This document shows, piece after piece, positions 47,132-58,913 of a stretch of 64,000 nucleotides of DNA. The stretch lies in assembly GCA_012064385.1 (NCBI GenBank), contig QRDG01000345.1, positions 394,176 to 458,175 on the forward strand, in the 5' to 3' direction. Within the stretch, counting starts at the first letter, position 1. Each line of letters opens with the position of its first letter. The notes beneath the pieces are model-generated. The model did not search any database and was not told where the DNA came from. It saw only the letters and a list, made by a program, of their open reading frames with translations. Origin of the DNA: Puccinellia tenuiflora (Eukaryota > Streptophyta > Magnoliopsida > Poales > Poaceae). The position numbers were made by a program, and so were the translations under genes.

Positions 47132-47577
47132 TCATGTACCTGTGAGGCTGTGAGTAGAAGAATCTCACCATGTTGCTGAGCAACTGCTCCACTGTCGCAT
47201 CCAAGGTGAATTTGGGAGCCTCAGGTGAGACTAGCACTGTCTTTGGCGGCGCAGACACAACCCCTTGACCAGACTGCAGCTCATGGCACATTTGTTTTCG
47301 ACAATAAACTGACCGCGATCTGGAAAAAGTTGAGGGATTAGCAAGTCTGTCTGTCTGTTCTGTTTTATGTTACTTTGTCGCTTCTTCTTTTCTCCCCGTG
47401 CACTCTGCCGGTCAGTGTGCATTACTGTAAAATGCGCATAAACTCGCGTGCAGTTCTTTCAGAATTCAGAGTGCGTGGGGAAGGGAAGAAGAAACCGCTA
47501 CCTCCTCGGGCATTCGCACAAACACAAGTGACAGGCGGCATTATAAGAAGAAGAAGAAGAAGAAGAAGGCGGCATTA

Positions 47578-47608
<31 letters not shown>

Positions 47609-48272
47609 GTCGTCTTGGAATCTTGAACTAATTTTACGATGCGGCGCTCTACTACCTCCTCGTCTGAAGTCTGAACCTTGCACATTTGTTCCGTCGATGG
47701 CCGGCGGCACAGAATCAGATAGAGGAAGGCTGTGGGGAGCTGCGCGGTGGAGCTTTGGTAATGGAGTTGCTCAGGGCCGGTGATATCCGCGCGATGCCCA
47801 AGCCGGCCATCACGCCCTTGGTCGTCCAAGAGGACGGAGCTGGTCTTGCGGTCGTTGCGCGGTCAATGCGTGGGTAGAGGCTGCCGTTGGGCATCGGCAG
47901 GAGCACGAGCGCGTATATTTGAGTTTGGGGCAGAGCAAATGATCTTAATTGTATCTTTACACTAATTTCAAGTCAGGCCAAAGCTTGCTGATCAATAGCA
48001 AATGAAGTCACTAATTGCTGTACCTTTGTATGTTCCAAATAAGCTTCATGGCACTTTTAGGATAGTAGTGCATTAAAATAAATGTGGAGAAGTAGGATTC
48101 ATGCAAGACAAAGCTTTCTACAAATTGATGTTCAGACTTAGCTTTCTACTACCATTTTTTTTCTTTTCTTTTCATCTGTATAAGGGTTATTGCCAAGCTC
48201 AAATTAAGGAAAACAGATAATTGCCTGGATCCTAATGACAACCTATGTAGCAGAGGTTTGTGGTCATCAAAC
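47132..48272. other. Intergenic with GAA microsatellite
   Basis: No domain-bearing gene. 47540-47610 holds two (AGA)n/(GAA)n runs separated by GGCGGCATTATAAG, which is itself repeated. The small frames over the runs are low-complexity artefacts. Confidence 0.45.
47540..47610. repeat. (GAA)n microsatellite, compound
   Basis: GGCATTATAAGAAGAAGAAG occurs twice in tandem with different numbers of AGA units. Confidence 0.9.
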
Positions 48273-48283
48273 ATCTGGTATCA

Positions 48284-50713
48284 TATTGTTCTTATAAGCT
48301 TGATTTGTCAAAAGCATATGACAGGGTCGATTGGCATTATTTGGAGAGTACAATGCATAAGATGGGGTTCTCTCACCGGTGGGTACGATGGATCATGGCG
48401 TGCGTTACCACGGTGACATACTCGGTTAAATTTAATGGAACCTTGTTGGAAGCTTTCTCTCCTTCACGTGGATTAAGACAGGGAGACCCTCTATCCCCCT
48501 TCTTATTCTTGTTTGTTGCTGATGGCCTTTCTACACTTTTGAAGAATGAAGTTGATCAGGACAGGATTATTCCGATTAAAGTATGCCGAAGAGCTCCTGG
48601 TATTTCACACTTATTGTTTGCTGACGACACACTACTGTTCTTCCGTGCTTCTAATGAGGAAGACACCCAAGTGAAAAACGTGCTGGATATATATGCCTCG
48701 AGTACAGGGCAGCTGATCAATCCTACTAAATGTTCTATCTTGTTTAGTGCTTCTTGCTCTCAGGAAACACAAGTGGCTATTCGTTCTATTTTGCATGTGG
48801 AAGCGGAAAATTTTGATGCCAAGTACCTGGGTCTCCCTACCCCAGATGGACGCATGAACAAAGGAAAATTTGAAAGTTTACAATCCAGATTGAGCAAGCG
48901 TCTTATTGAATGGGGTGATAGTCTATTGGCTCAAAGTGTGAGAGAAATTTTAATCAAGTCAATTGCCCAAGCTATTCCTACTTATGTTATGGGAGTGTTT
49001 AAGCTCCCAGCCTCAGTGTGCGATGACCTTACCAAGTTGGTTAGAAATTACTGGTGGGGTGCTGAACGTGGAAAGAGAAGAACTCATTGGGTGAGTTGGC
49101 CGAAACTGAATAGAGCGAAGAAAGATGGTGGCATGGGTTTTCGAGACATGTGTTTGTTCAATCAAGTTCTCCTTGCCCGTCAAGCATGGCGATTATTGGT
49201 GTTCCCAGATAGCCTATGTGCACGGGTCCTCAAAGCCCGCTACTATCCCAATGGCGAGCTTATTGACACTGTTTCCACAGGCAACCCTTCGTCCACTTGG
49301 AGTGCTATTTCATATGGGTTGGAATTGTTGAAAAAAGGTCTCATATGGAGAGTTGGCAACAGTCGTCGGATCAGAATCTGGCGAGATAGTTGGGTACCGA
49401 GAACTTCACACTTCAAAACACTTACCCCGAGAGGTAATCGACATTACAAGAGAGTGTCTGAGCTTCTTGATGTCACTGGGTTTTGGAAGGTGGACTTGGT
49501 GCGCAACCTGTTTGTCCCAGTAGACGCTGAGTCCATTCTTCAGATTCGACCATCTCGACGGCTAGATGAAGATGTGCTGGCTTGGCACCCTGAACCATCT
49601 GGAGTATTTTCGGTACGCAGTGCTTACAGACTCGCATTGTCTTTGCAGCCGGAACAATGCGCCATTGCGGGTTCCAGTGCCCGGTCTGATCCTTGTTGGG
49701 CGAAAATCTGGAGCTCTTCAGTGCCACCCAAAGTCAAAACTTTTGCTTGGAAAGCGGCGTCAAACGCCCTAGCGACAGAGGAAAATAAAAGGAGCCGTAA
49801 TATGAGAGTCACTGGTCGGTGCAATGTTTGTGGTGGTGGTGCTGAGGATACATTTCACACCCTTTACAATTGTCCTCATTCACGTGGGCTATGGGAAGAG
49901 ATGAGGACAATATGGTGCTTGCCTAGTGCGGCAGACTTACAGAGGCCCTCGGATCACTGGTTTCAATCAGTGATTTCACATATCCCTGATCATATGATTG
50001 ATGCCACACTGCTGGTTACGTGGCGAGCATGGTTTGAGAGGAACGAGGTGACTCATGATAAACCTCTCCCTTCAACTGACTGTTCCAAAAGGTTCTTATT
50101 GAGCTACTGGAAATTGTTTCAAAATTCCAAAGCAACAGAACTAGTTATCAAAAGGAAGAAGCCACTATTGGAATCAAGGGAGCAGGTTACGCCTTGTAAG
50201 GTCAAGAAAGGGCCAGACAAACTCTGGGTGATGGCTGGGTGAAGCTATGCATTGATGGATCTTTTTTGTGCCAAAACCCGTAATGCTGGCGCCGGTGTGG
50301 TGCTTCGTGATGCGGAAGGCAGTCACATATTCACTGCCTGCAGGTTTCTAGATGCTTGTCAACATCCATTTGAAGCTGAGCTCCGAGCATGTGTTGTAGG
50401 TCTTGAGCTAGCGCTACATCACTGTTAGCTCCCCATCATTGTGGAGTCGGACTGTTCCCGGTTGGTCGCTGCAGCGCAGACGTCAGAGAGAGATCGATCA
50501 CCCTTTCTCCATTGGATTACCGAAATTAGATCCCTTATTAGTCATCATAGTGAGTGTGTTATTGTAAAAGCGGAACGATCACAGGTTAGGGCTAGTCATT
50601 TTCTTGCAAATTGTGCAAGAGTAGAATGCCAAAATGCCACATGGTTAGGTTCTGGGTCTGATCCTGTTCTTCAGATCCTGGAACGTGATCGAATTGTAGC
50701 CCCACCTGTTTAA
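48284..50713 (+). pseudogene. LINE ORF2 remnant: reverse transcriptase, zinc-finger, RNase H
   Basis: The long open frame (to 50242) has KLDLSKAYDRVDWHYLES (RT motif A), GLRQGDPLSPFLFLFVADGL (motif B) and HLLFADDTLLFF, the F-A-D-D form of the catalytic motif. The thumb region and a zf-RVT segment follow (PPKVKTFAWKAASNALATEE, CNVCGGGAEDTFHTLYNC). An RNase H domain continues after a stop and frame changes (AGAGVVLRDAEG, EAELRACVVGLELALHH, IIVESDCSRLV). The first codons of the open frame are flanking DNA, not LINE. The endonuclease and ORF1 are missing, so it cannot move itself. Confidence 0.92.
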
Positions 50714-50746
50714 TAAAGTTCCTATTTTGCCCGCAAAAAAAAAAAA
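48284..50746 (+). mobile_element. LINE, 5'-truncated, with RNase H domain
   Basis: A perfect 11-bp duplication ATCTGGTATCA (48273-48283 and 50747-50757) flanks the insert. It ends in a poly-A run preceded by TAATAAAGTTCC. The 5' end is cut inside the reverse transcriptase domain. Classic target-primed insertion with 5' truncation. Confidence 0.95.
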
Positions 50747-51061
50747 ATCTGGTATCACTGAATTTATTAGACGTATTGTACTAATAATTTACTACTACTA
50801 AGCAAGGTACTCCATTTTAATTGAAGTAAGGTCCCTAAGCACCAGACCAACAAGGTAATCGAAATCCTCTCGGTTCTCGGACAAATCAACATGAATTTCC
50901 GAAATCATGAACTACCCTGGCTTATCTGAACCGTAAACAAAAACGAAAAAAAGTGATTCCGAATCCAAAGCCAAATCGAACACGTTTGTCATCGCCTCTC
51001 AAATTCCGACCGAACCGGTTGAGCCGAATCGATCCGACCGCGAAACCCTTGTTGACCAACC

Positions 51062-54000
51062 ATGGCCCTCCTCGCCGCCCGCCGCGCCGCCGCCGCGCTC
51101 CTCCTCCGCCCCGCAGCTCCGCTCCTCCGCCGCCCCGCAGCGTCAGCCGGGTTCTCCTCGAGTTCGGAATACCGCGCCTTCGTCGCCTGCCTCCGCGACA
51201 TATCCAGCTCCGTCCAGGCCAAGAAGAACTGCTTCGCCCCCCACTCCCTCCGCGACAAGGCCGACTCCATCCGCGCCGCCAACCACGACGGTGAGGTCCT
51301 CCGCGTCATCGGCGACGTCATACGCTCCCAGCACCGCGGCCTGGTACGTACACCACCCCCCACACCCTTATCTGGTACACGGTGAGGGGCGATTTCTAGG
51401 CGGAATCTTCTTCTGGATTCAACCATCTACTAGCCATGATGACTTGTGCAGTAACAACCCAAACCATGTGTGGAAATTGCCAGAATACTAGTATGTCATG
51501 GAGTACTACCTATGTGTTTGTATATGCTGGAGCTCAATCTGAAATCTAAATGACAGCAATGCAAGAGACATAGCATGGATTTAATCATATTTTCATTTCG
51601 GCAACTTGTCTCAAGTGAACCACTTTCTTTAATTTGATGCTTAAGCTGTTGATAGTACTGGGGAGTGAACTGCTAGGAAAACGTACAATGAAATATCAGG
51701 CAGATGCCGCTGCACGCTAGTCAGACTTCGAGTCAGAGTAGCGCATGTATAGGATATCCGGTCATTACACTCAGCAATAAGTTCTTACAAGGTGGAGATT
51801 GCTTGTGGTAGGAGGCGAATTTAGCTCCATGTTGTTGTCATCTTGTCAACAATAATATAAAGATTGAATGAACCTCTGAATTATTTGCAAGCAGTAAGCA
51901 CTGATTTGAAATTTCATCTTGGTCAAAAAAAAAAATAAAAAAATAGTGAGGACTGAGAAGCATACCTGGCTGCACTGGAAAGCACGCCTGCACTACTCTT
52001 TTGTCTTGTGCCATCCGCGCCATCAAAGAAAAATTAAGTCTTGATTGCATTCACTTCCTATACTTTTTTCAAACAAAAGTAAGCCTAATAAGATATTGGC
52101 ATTATAGGGTAAAGATTAATTCTTTGGTAGAGCTTTAGGCACCAGTCCAAAATTAAATAAAAGCCATGGGGAGTAGAATCGTGCAGAGATTTAAATTGTC
52201 TTCAAATTTCCATAAAAAAGTGTGTCTTCAAATTAGTAGGTTTTTTAGCATTTTCTATTAATTTGAGATCTGTATGAGGCTTGGGGGGCGATTTAAGGAC
52301 TCTTCATTGACAAATAACTTTGCATCATCTTGTATGATATCGAGGGATTCTTTTAAATCCAACACCGACGGCCAGAGTTGAACTGGAAAAAGAAATGAAC
52401 GCCATCAAAATATAAGTACCTGAGGGAACTGGAAAAAGAAATGAACACCATCAAAATATATGTACCTAAGGGAACCACATAGAAAAGGGGAGCAACCTTG
52501 TCTTGAAATAGTGGCTTGCACTTCATAAAAAGCTGCATTCAATATATGAACTTCTATACATATCTTCTGCAGTTTATGTGCCTGTAAAAGCATGTTAAAA
52601 GGGACCACACATGAGAACATAAGAACACGTCATCAGAATAATTGTTATAGAGCTGGTTTTGCATGTAATTAATAGAATATACTAATTTACTAATCAATTT
52701 CCGCAGTAATTTCACTGGCCATAATGGGCATGAGAAGTAGTAAAGAAATATCTACCTAGCAAGATCCAGTCTGCTATGTCCCCTCTTTGTGTGGTTTCTT
52801 TCCCTGATGTTCGGAGAGGGGGGTGGGATTGTCACGGCTGCAGAGATGGCAATGGCGGTGGTGGATTTTTCTGGCCCTTGTATGGCCACTCTTCCCCACG
52901 CTCGGCGCAGTGCTGGTGATGTGGGCGGGAAGCAGCCATAGCAGCATCGAGGGTCCTCGGGTGGCCACTCTTCCTGCAGTGGGATGGGGGACAGCCATAG
53001 AGGCGGATAAAGGATGAGAGCTGCGGCGGCGTTAGGGGGGGAGAGGGAGGAAGGGTTGGGGGAGAAGAGGGACAACACCGCAGGGGGGAGAAGTAGGTGC
53101 AGTGCTAGGGTTTCACAAGTTTTGGACTTGTTTTTGAACTGTCGTCTTAGAAGGGGAGCCTTGGCGCAGTGGTTCAAGTCCTGGAAACAGCCTCTTGCAG
53201 AAATGCAGGGAAAGGCTGCGTACTAAAGACCCAAAGTGGTCGGACCCTTCCCCTGACCCTGCGCAAGCGGGAGCTACATGCACCGGGGCTGCCCCCTTTT
53301 TTTTAACTGTCGTCTGCATGGATCACGAACGGCAAGTCAACTTAGTGCCTCTGATTGGAGATTTATTGCGTCAAGCTCTGACCTTTTGGAATTTTATTGC
53401 TGTACTCTCTGACTCTACTTTTGTTCATCTTGAAACAGGTTGAGGAGATTTCAAATGATTTCCCTTTTGAAATCAGGAAAAAGGAGGGGCTTACCGACAT
53501 TACTCTTACAAGAAGTTTTAAGGGTGAGCAGATTGAGGTGTGGTTTTCCATACCCAAACTTGACCAAGATGAGGAGGACAACGACGAGGATTGCTCAAAT
53601 TCCTTGTCATCTTCAAATCAGAATGAGGAAGAAGAAGAAGGCAAGAACCCCCTAGAAGAATACAGCCTACCTATCAGGGTCACTGTCTCCAAGGCTGATG
53701 GCTCGGGCCTGGAATTCAGCTGCACTACTAATCCTGATAAAATCGTCATTGAGAGCTTGTCTATGAGGCGGAAGGCACCAGGGACTGAGGAAGACGACGC
53801 AGTCACGTATGACGAGGTCACCGATTTCCGGTAAGTAGATGGATCGATTAAACCTAGCATCTTTGACATTTTGATCGGCCGGAAGCTTGGATTAACCTCT
53901 TTGCTAACTGCTCTTTTTCGATGTGGTTGCGTGCAGCGAGCTGGATAAGAACCTACAGGAGACGTTCCATAAGTATCTAGAGGTGCGTGGGATCACGCCC

Positions 54001-54132
54001 ACGACCACAAAGTTGTTGCACGAGTACATGACGAGCAAGGACAGGAACGTCTTGCCGAGAACAGCAAGCAAGGACAAGCGCAAGAATCTCGTCTTTTTGA
54101 GGAAGCTGAGCGATTTCATCAAGAAAGATTAA
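51062..54132 (+). CDS. MAM33/p32 gene C, intact mitochondrial acidic protein
   Basis: Exons 51062-51343, 53439-53830 and 53937-54132 give 289 residues with consistent phases. Exon 1 has a strong presequence (MALLAARRAAAALLLRPAAP) and then EYRAFVACLRDISSSV and a helix ending HRGL. Exon 2 starts VEEISNDFPFEIRKKEG, continues TLTRSFKGEQIEVWFSIPKL, an acidic loop (DQDEEDNDED, NQNEEEEEGK) and GLEFSCTTNPDKIVIESLSM. Exon 3 gives RELDKNLQETFHKYLEVRGI, LLHEYMTSKDRN and a basic end. That is the complete p32 fold: N-terminal helix, seven-strand sheet and two C-terminal helices. The matrix location is inferred from the presequence. This is the only array member in the window that is complete and free of visible defects. 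Its first intron carries a SINE. Confidence 0.9.
52381..52475. repeat. 46-bp tandem duplication in intron 1 of gene C
   Basis: GAACTGGAAAAAGAAATGAA followed by CACCATCAAAATATA occurs twice in direct succession. Confidence 0.8.
53148..53304 (+). mobile_element. Au-type SINE, internally deleted
   Basis: A tRNA-derived head (GGGGAGCCTTGGCGCAGTGG), a body with GAAACAGCCTCTTGCAGAAA and GGTCGGACCCTTCCCCTGAC, and a tail of T residues match the grass Au SINE as I know it. Perfect 11-bp flanking repeats AACTGTCGTCT lie at 53137-53147 and 53305-53315. The sequence between the A box and B box seems deleted: GCAGTGG joins directly to TTCAAGTCC. Confidence 0.9.
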
Positions 54133-56395
54133 CACTGTCGAAATGTCATGATCCCCCATCCTTTGCATAAGATTAATGTAGGTCTCATCTTCTAGACTAG
54201 ATAAGCCTGTAACTATGTATTTGGTGGCAGTAAATTATAAGTTTGGACGAGGGTGCCTTGCTTACTATGGCACTGACTCGTGCTAGACCCTACACCCTCT
54301 CGTTTCTCATTTTTAAACTAGATAGAATAACATGTATCGTGATTGTTAAAAGAATCCAACAGTGGTCAACGTGGTGTGTTAAATTGCTTTGTCTTGGTGA
54401 GGCCAAGGCGTGCGCTGTCTATCGGGCGTCGAAGACGATGATTAGAGAAGTCATCTGTCACACCAACGGCACGAGGTGTGAAAAGTCAGGTCGACGCTTC
54501 TCGCGTCCCTGCGGTCGGCTTAGCATCACGTGACGTGACGTTTTTGTTTTTGTTTTTGTTTTTGTTTTGCTTGAATGAGTATATGCGTGTGATGTTTAAA
54601 AAGAGGCTATTTGATTCATCACAATAAAAACAGCTAATAGAGCACGACAGTTCTTATGAATCAGATACATATATTCTGATTGCACTAAGGCGTAGATATT
54701 GCAATATGGAAGCATTTACGTGTTGTACTATTTATAATTTAGAAGCCGCCATGGATGTTTTTCCCACCAGCGATGACTGAAATTTGACTGTTCTCATGGA
54801 GGTGTTGGTGCAGACATGGCTCACCAAATGGGCAAACAATATCACTCACAATTTGACGAAATACTAAAGAAACTGAAAGTGTTATGGCGTGTGCCAGTTC
54901 TTTCTTTCCTCCTTGCATGAATGAATTAAGATTCAAGTGTCTGATTATGTCATTTGGTTTTCACATCTTAGCACATTCACACTTGTTGTTTTTATTGCTC
55001 CGTGGAAACATGTCAAAAGAAATGAAGTTTTTACCCAATTGATTTTATCCGGTGCAGTGTTTGTTTTAGCTTTTCGGTTGGTTGTAGGCCGGAATAGAAG
55101 AGTTTTTCTCTGAGATGTATGAGGAAGATATATGTTTGTGGCCATTGTATGAAAAACTCATTCCGCACCGATCTGTAATTGAATGACTTCTTTTGGTAAT
55201 ATCGTCATTTTTTGTTGCTTTGTGGAAACGCATGGGCATTCAAATGGCACTTGAGGAGGAATGACCTGAGGATAGAAAAAACACATAAAAACAATCTGAG
55301 AGTTAGGAAGAGGTAGCAAAATGTGTGGGGTATTTAAAAAATCATTGTGCCAGTGATGTCTAACAAAATTATTTTCATGTCTTGTTTCCCCGTAGCAAAG
55401 CACGGGCATTGTCCTAGTCCTACTACATAATTTGCAAGTTTATATTTTTGTAGGTTTTAAATTGTTTTAAGAGCACTTTCATGGTGGTTGACATATCTCC
55501 TCTCAAATTAATTATGTATGTACAATATGGAATATTTAATTATAAGTACTTAATGAATATAATTACGGGAATTATGCTATCCACACAAACCGGCCGAGGC
55601 CAAGAGACCAAAGCTTCTAGGTAATATTCCATCCGATCCATATTTATTGTCGAGATGTATATAGGATTCGAGGGTAACAAAACTAATTTCGGTCCGATCC
55701 GAGGCCATCGATCTCACATCCATCGAATGGCCCAAAGCTGACTTCACTTCTTAGGGTTTTATCCCCATGACCGCGCGATGTTGCCGTCTTTATTTCCAAA
55801 AAACCGGGTCAATTACGGATTGTCTGCATGAGAGTGGACGATCGGAACTTAGGGACATCTTACCCGTTTAAAAAAAATGCATTTTAGCATGATTTAAATT
55901 CTGTAAAAGATAAAAAAAATTATGTGTACATCTCTTCGAAATATTCGTGCGGCACAAAGTTTTTTTTGTAAAAAATGACTTTTATTTTTCCTCCACAAAA
56001 AAAGACAAATTTCGGTACAGAATCTTGTTTACAAGACATTATCTTTTCAATTTTACACCGGTCAAAAAATAGTAAAATTTTCGGCGACACTTCAGTACGA
56101 GAGTTACACATGATTTGTAAAGGTGAGCAACAATTTAATTAAATCTGAGTCGACTGAGAAGGATACTCCGTTTTCATAACCGCTCGGACATTTTACAACC
56201 TTGACAACCAATAATTTCCGACACTATTTCAACGGATTTTAGTTAGCGAGAATTAAAAAAAATTGAGAGATATTTTTCTAACCGATTCAAAAATAGATAA
56301 TAAAAATGTAAAAATACATATGTTTCGTCCTTTAAACCCACCATTTTTCTTCCAAAACACCTCGACCCCGAAAACCCTCTCCGCCGCCTCTCACC
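54133..56395. other. Spacer between p32 genes C and D
   Basis: Holds the 3' flank of C, a (GTTTTT)n hexamer run at about 54540-54568, and AT-rich DNA. From about 56180 to the start codon of D it resembles the upstream region of gene E (62029-62252). Confidence 0.45.
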
Positions 56396-58913
56396 ATGGC
56401 CCTCTTCGCCGCCGCCGCCGCCCGCCGCGCCGCCACATCCTCCCTCCCCCTGCTCCGCGCCTCCGTCTCACGCGCCGGCATCCCCCTGCTCCGGCCCCTG
56501 GCCGCCGCCGCGTCGCGGCCGATGCCCTTCTCGTCGGCGACCGGGATGAAGCCGAGGTCCGCCGACGACCTCCCCAGCGTCATCAAGTCCGAGACCAAGC
56601 CCGCCAAGAACTGCGTCCGGGTGCGTTCCGCCGAGCCTTTCCCACTCCGTATCCTCATCGCTAGTGTTGCTGTTGTCGAGCTCTCATTGGCTTGCAGCCC
56701 GAATCCTTTCGTGAGGTTTCGATTGGGATTACCCTGTATAGCGGTAGAAATTGGAAATTGTGATAGATATTGATAATCTACATTCAAAGGGGGGGATTTC
56801 TTGAGGAATTCCGTTAGTCTGGTCATGCCCATATTATCCTGCTGTAATTTATAGTGTAATTTCCGAGTGCAGACTAGTCTCTGCTAGTACGATCTCTAGG
56901 TTTACCTCAGCCAACTAACAAACTTAGGTTGTGTTGTTTTGATTTCCGTTCCTCACTGTAATTGTTAACTGCAATTGTTATGATGGTCACGATATAATCC
57001 ACTTTCATTGTCGATGATTCTGCAGTGCCTTCTCAACCATGAGAATGAGAACTCTGTACTCTGCTCGTCGTGTTGCTCTTACTTGTTTTGCTGCTGCTTA
57101 GACTGTATTTCGGTACAATTTGCGTGCTATGTTTGCCCCATATCATCCTGCTGTAATTTATAGTATCATTTCCAAGCGCAGAGTAGTCTCTGCTAGTACG
57201 ATCTCAAGGTTTACCTACCTAACTTAGGTTGCGTTCTTTTTATTTCAGTTCCTCGCTGTACATGTTAACAGCAATTGTTATGATGGTCACAATAGAATTC
57301 ACTTTCAGTGTTGATGAATCTGCAGCAGGGGCGGACCCCAGACAAAATTGCAGTGGGAGCAATTCAGATTTCTTTGGGCACTTGTACAAAATATTTAAAA
57401 AACTTTTCCCACTCAGCTGTACTTTGGTTCGCCCCTGATCAGCAGTTGCTATAAACTACGGTAGTGACGGGTGATTACTTTTTGCAATTCACTTCTCCTG
57501 CTTAAGGATTGGCATGTGCCTTCTCAACCATGAGAACGAGAACACTGTGTACTCTGTTTGTCGTGGTGCTGTTACTTGTTTTGCTGCTGCTTAGGTTGTA
57601 TTTCGGTACAATTTGCGTGCTATGTTTGTATGGACTATGAAATTTTCCCAGTTAAAATGCCATTTTCTCTTGTGACTTCACACCTTGCACGCTTCCTGTT
57701 CCAAACCATCTACGGTCTGCTGTTTCAAATAATGTACTGTTATATTCTTTGCATGGTTTTATGTCTTTCTCTGCAATGACCATGGGTACTGGTTTCTTTC
57801 CTGAGCTGCTCCACACTTCCACTCCTCATTCACTGAGTTGATTTAATGGGAAAACAATCCGTTTGGAGCATGCACTGACACTGCTTTAAAGCAATGGCCG
57901 ACTTAGTGTTGAATGTTGAGTTCAAAGCACCAAAGAGTCGGTAGTGATTCTCTGGACATTTTGATTAAGGTTCCAACATAAAAGAACACATACTTATGCT
58001 GTCATGTTTGAGTATTTGTAGCTGGTTAGAGGGAAACTGAACCCTTGTCTGCTAGCATCCAATTCAAGACTTACTTGCAAAGATTTACTCATTTCTTAAA
58101 ATCCTGCTTGACAAACCGAGCTGGGATCTTCACCAGGATGATGAAGGCGAGAGCCACCCAAAAGAACAGGGCAATCGTCTCATTTGTGTCGTCGAGAAGG
58201 CCGAAATAAGCATGGCACTCCACTGCACCGTATATCCATTAGACAGAAAGATCGCCATCAACGCCTTAGTCAAGAGGGAGCAGCCGCCGTCGTCAGGTTG
58301 GGAGCAACCCGAGTTGGAGGAAGATTATGATTTTGCTGCATGCGATGCGCATGCTGAATTCAGGTAAGACCTAAGATGTAACAGATTAAACCTAGCTAAG
58401 TAGTCAGGTATTTGGGAATTTTAAATTAATTGTCAGAAATCTTGGATAAATCAAATTGATTTCTCTTTGTTTGTATTGTGCAGCGAGCTGGATGAGAACC
58501 TGCAGCGTGCATTGTACAAGTTTCTAGAGCCGATTGGTCTAGGTACTCCCGTGATCACGAAGGTCTCGCACGGGCACAAGATGAGCGAGCTCCAGCGTCT
58601 CTTCTGGAAGAAAAAGCTGTGGGATTTTGTCAACAAAGAAGATCACAGATTGTTTCCCGAGTTGCCCTTTCCAAATCATCCCTGTCTTAAACAGGCTGAG
58701 GAGATCCCAAAGCGCTTTCTTTCCAAAACCATGTACCAGGGCGAGAAGAACAAGGTCCTGCTTTCCATTTTTTTCGATAAAAAGCTCCTGGTCTCCATGC
58801 CCAGCCTAAAGCCAGAGCATGACAAGGGGAAAGACATAGAGACGCTGCGGAGGGTGTGGGACAGATTCCAGAAGATAGCGGGATCAGCAAGCTCAAAGCG
58901 TAAGACTAGATGA
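56396..58913 (+). CDS. MAM33/p32 gene D, rearranged domain order
   Basis: Proposed exons 56396-56620, 58083-58363 and 58484-58913 give 311 residues with compatible phases. Exon 1 is a presequence (MALFAAAAARRAATSSLPLL) ending at a GTGCG donor. Exon 2 lacks the normal FPFE...EVxxS first half and begins around ILLDKPSWDLHQDDEGESHP; it keeps a later strand region (MALHCTVYPLDRKIAINALV). Exon 3 has SELDENLQRALYKFLEPIGL and KKLWDFVNKED, where the family would stop. It then runs on in frame through AEEIPKRFLSKTMYQGEKNK and VLLSIFFDKKLLVSMPSL, which resembles the missing first half of exon 2 (compare VEEISNDFPFEI and QIEVWFSIPKL in gene C). The intron 1 acceptor (GCAAAG at 58077-58082, or CACCAG before 58137) is weak. 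Folding and function are uncertain. Confidence 0.6.
57326..57437. mobile_element. hAT-type MITE in intron 1 of gene D
   Basis: A 112-bp element with ends CAGGGGCGGACC and complement CAGGGGCGAACC. Flanks ATCTGCAG and ATCAGCAG form an 8-bp duplication with one change. Confidence 0.7.

Noticed and set aside
46589..47179. 196-residue plus-strand frame
   Set aside because: Antisense to the transposase start and terminal region of Harbinger C; low-complexity Gly/Arg-rich.
47498..47829. Poly-Lys, poly-Leu and poly-Ser frames
   Set aside because: Translations of the GAA microsatellite.
50441..50713. Independent small gene
   Set aside because: It is the RNase H end of the LINE, out of frame with the RT part and followed by the LINE poly-A.
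55880..56120. Possible gene in an A/T-rich stretch with a 63-residue minus frame
   Set aside because: Low-complexity, no domain and no codon signal; probably old repeat sequence.
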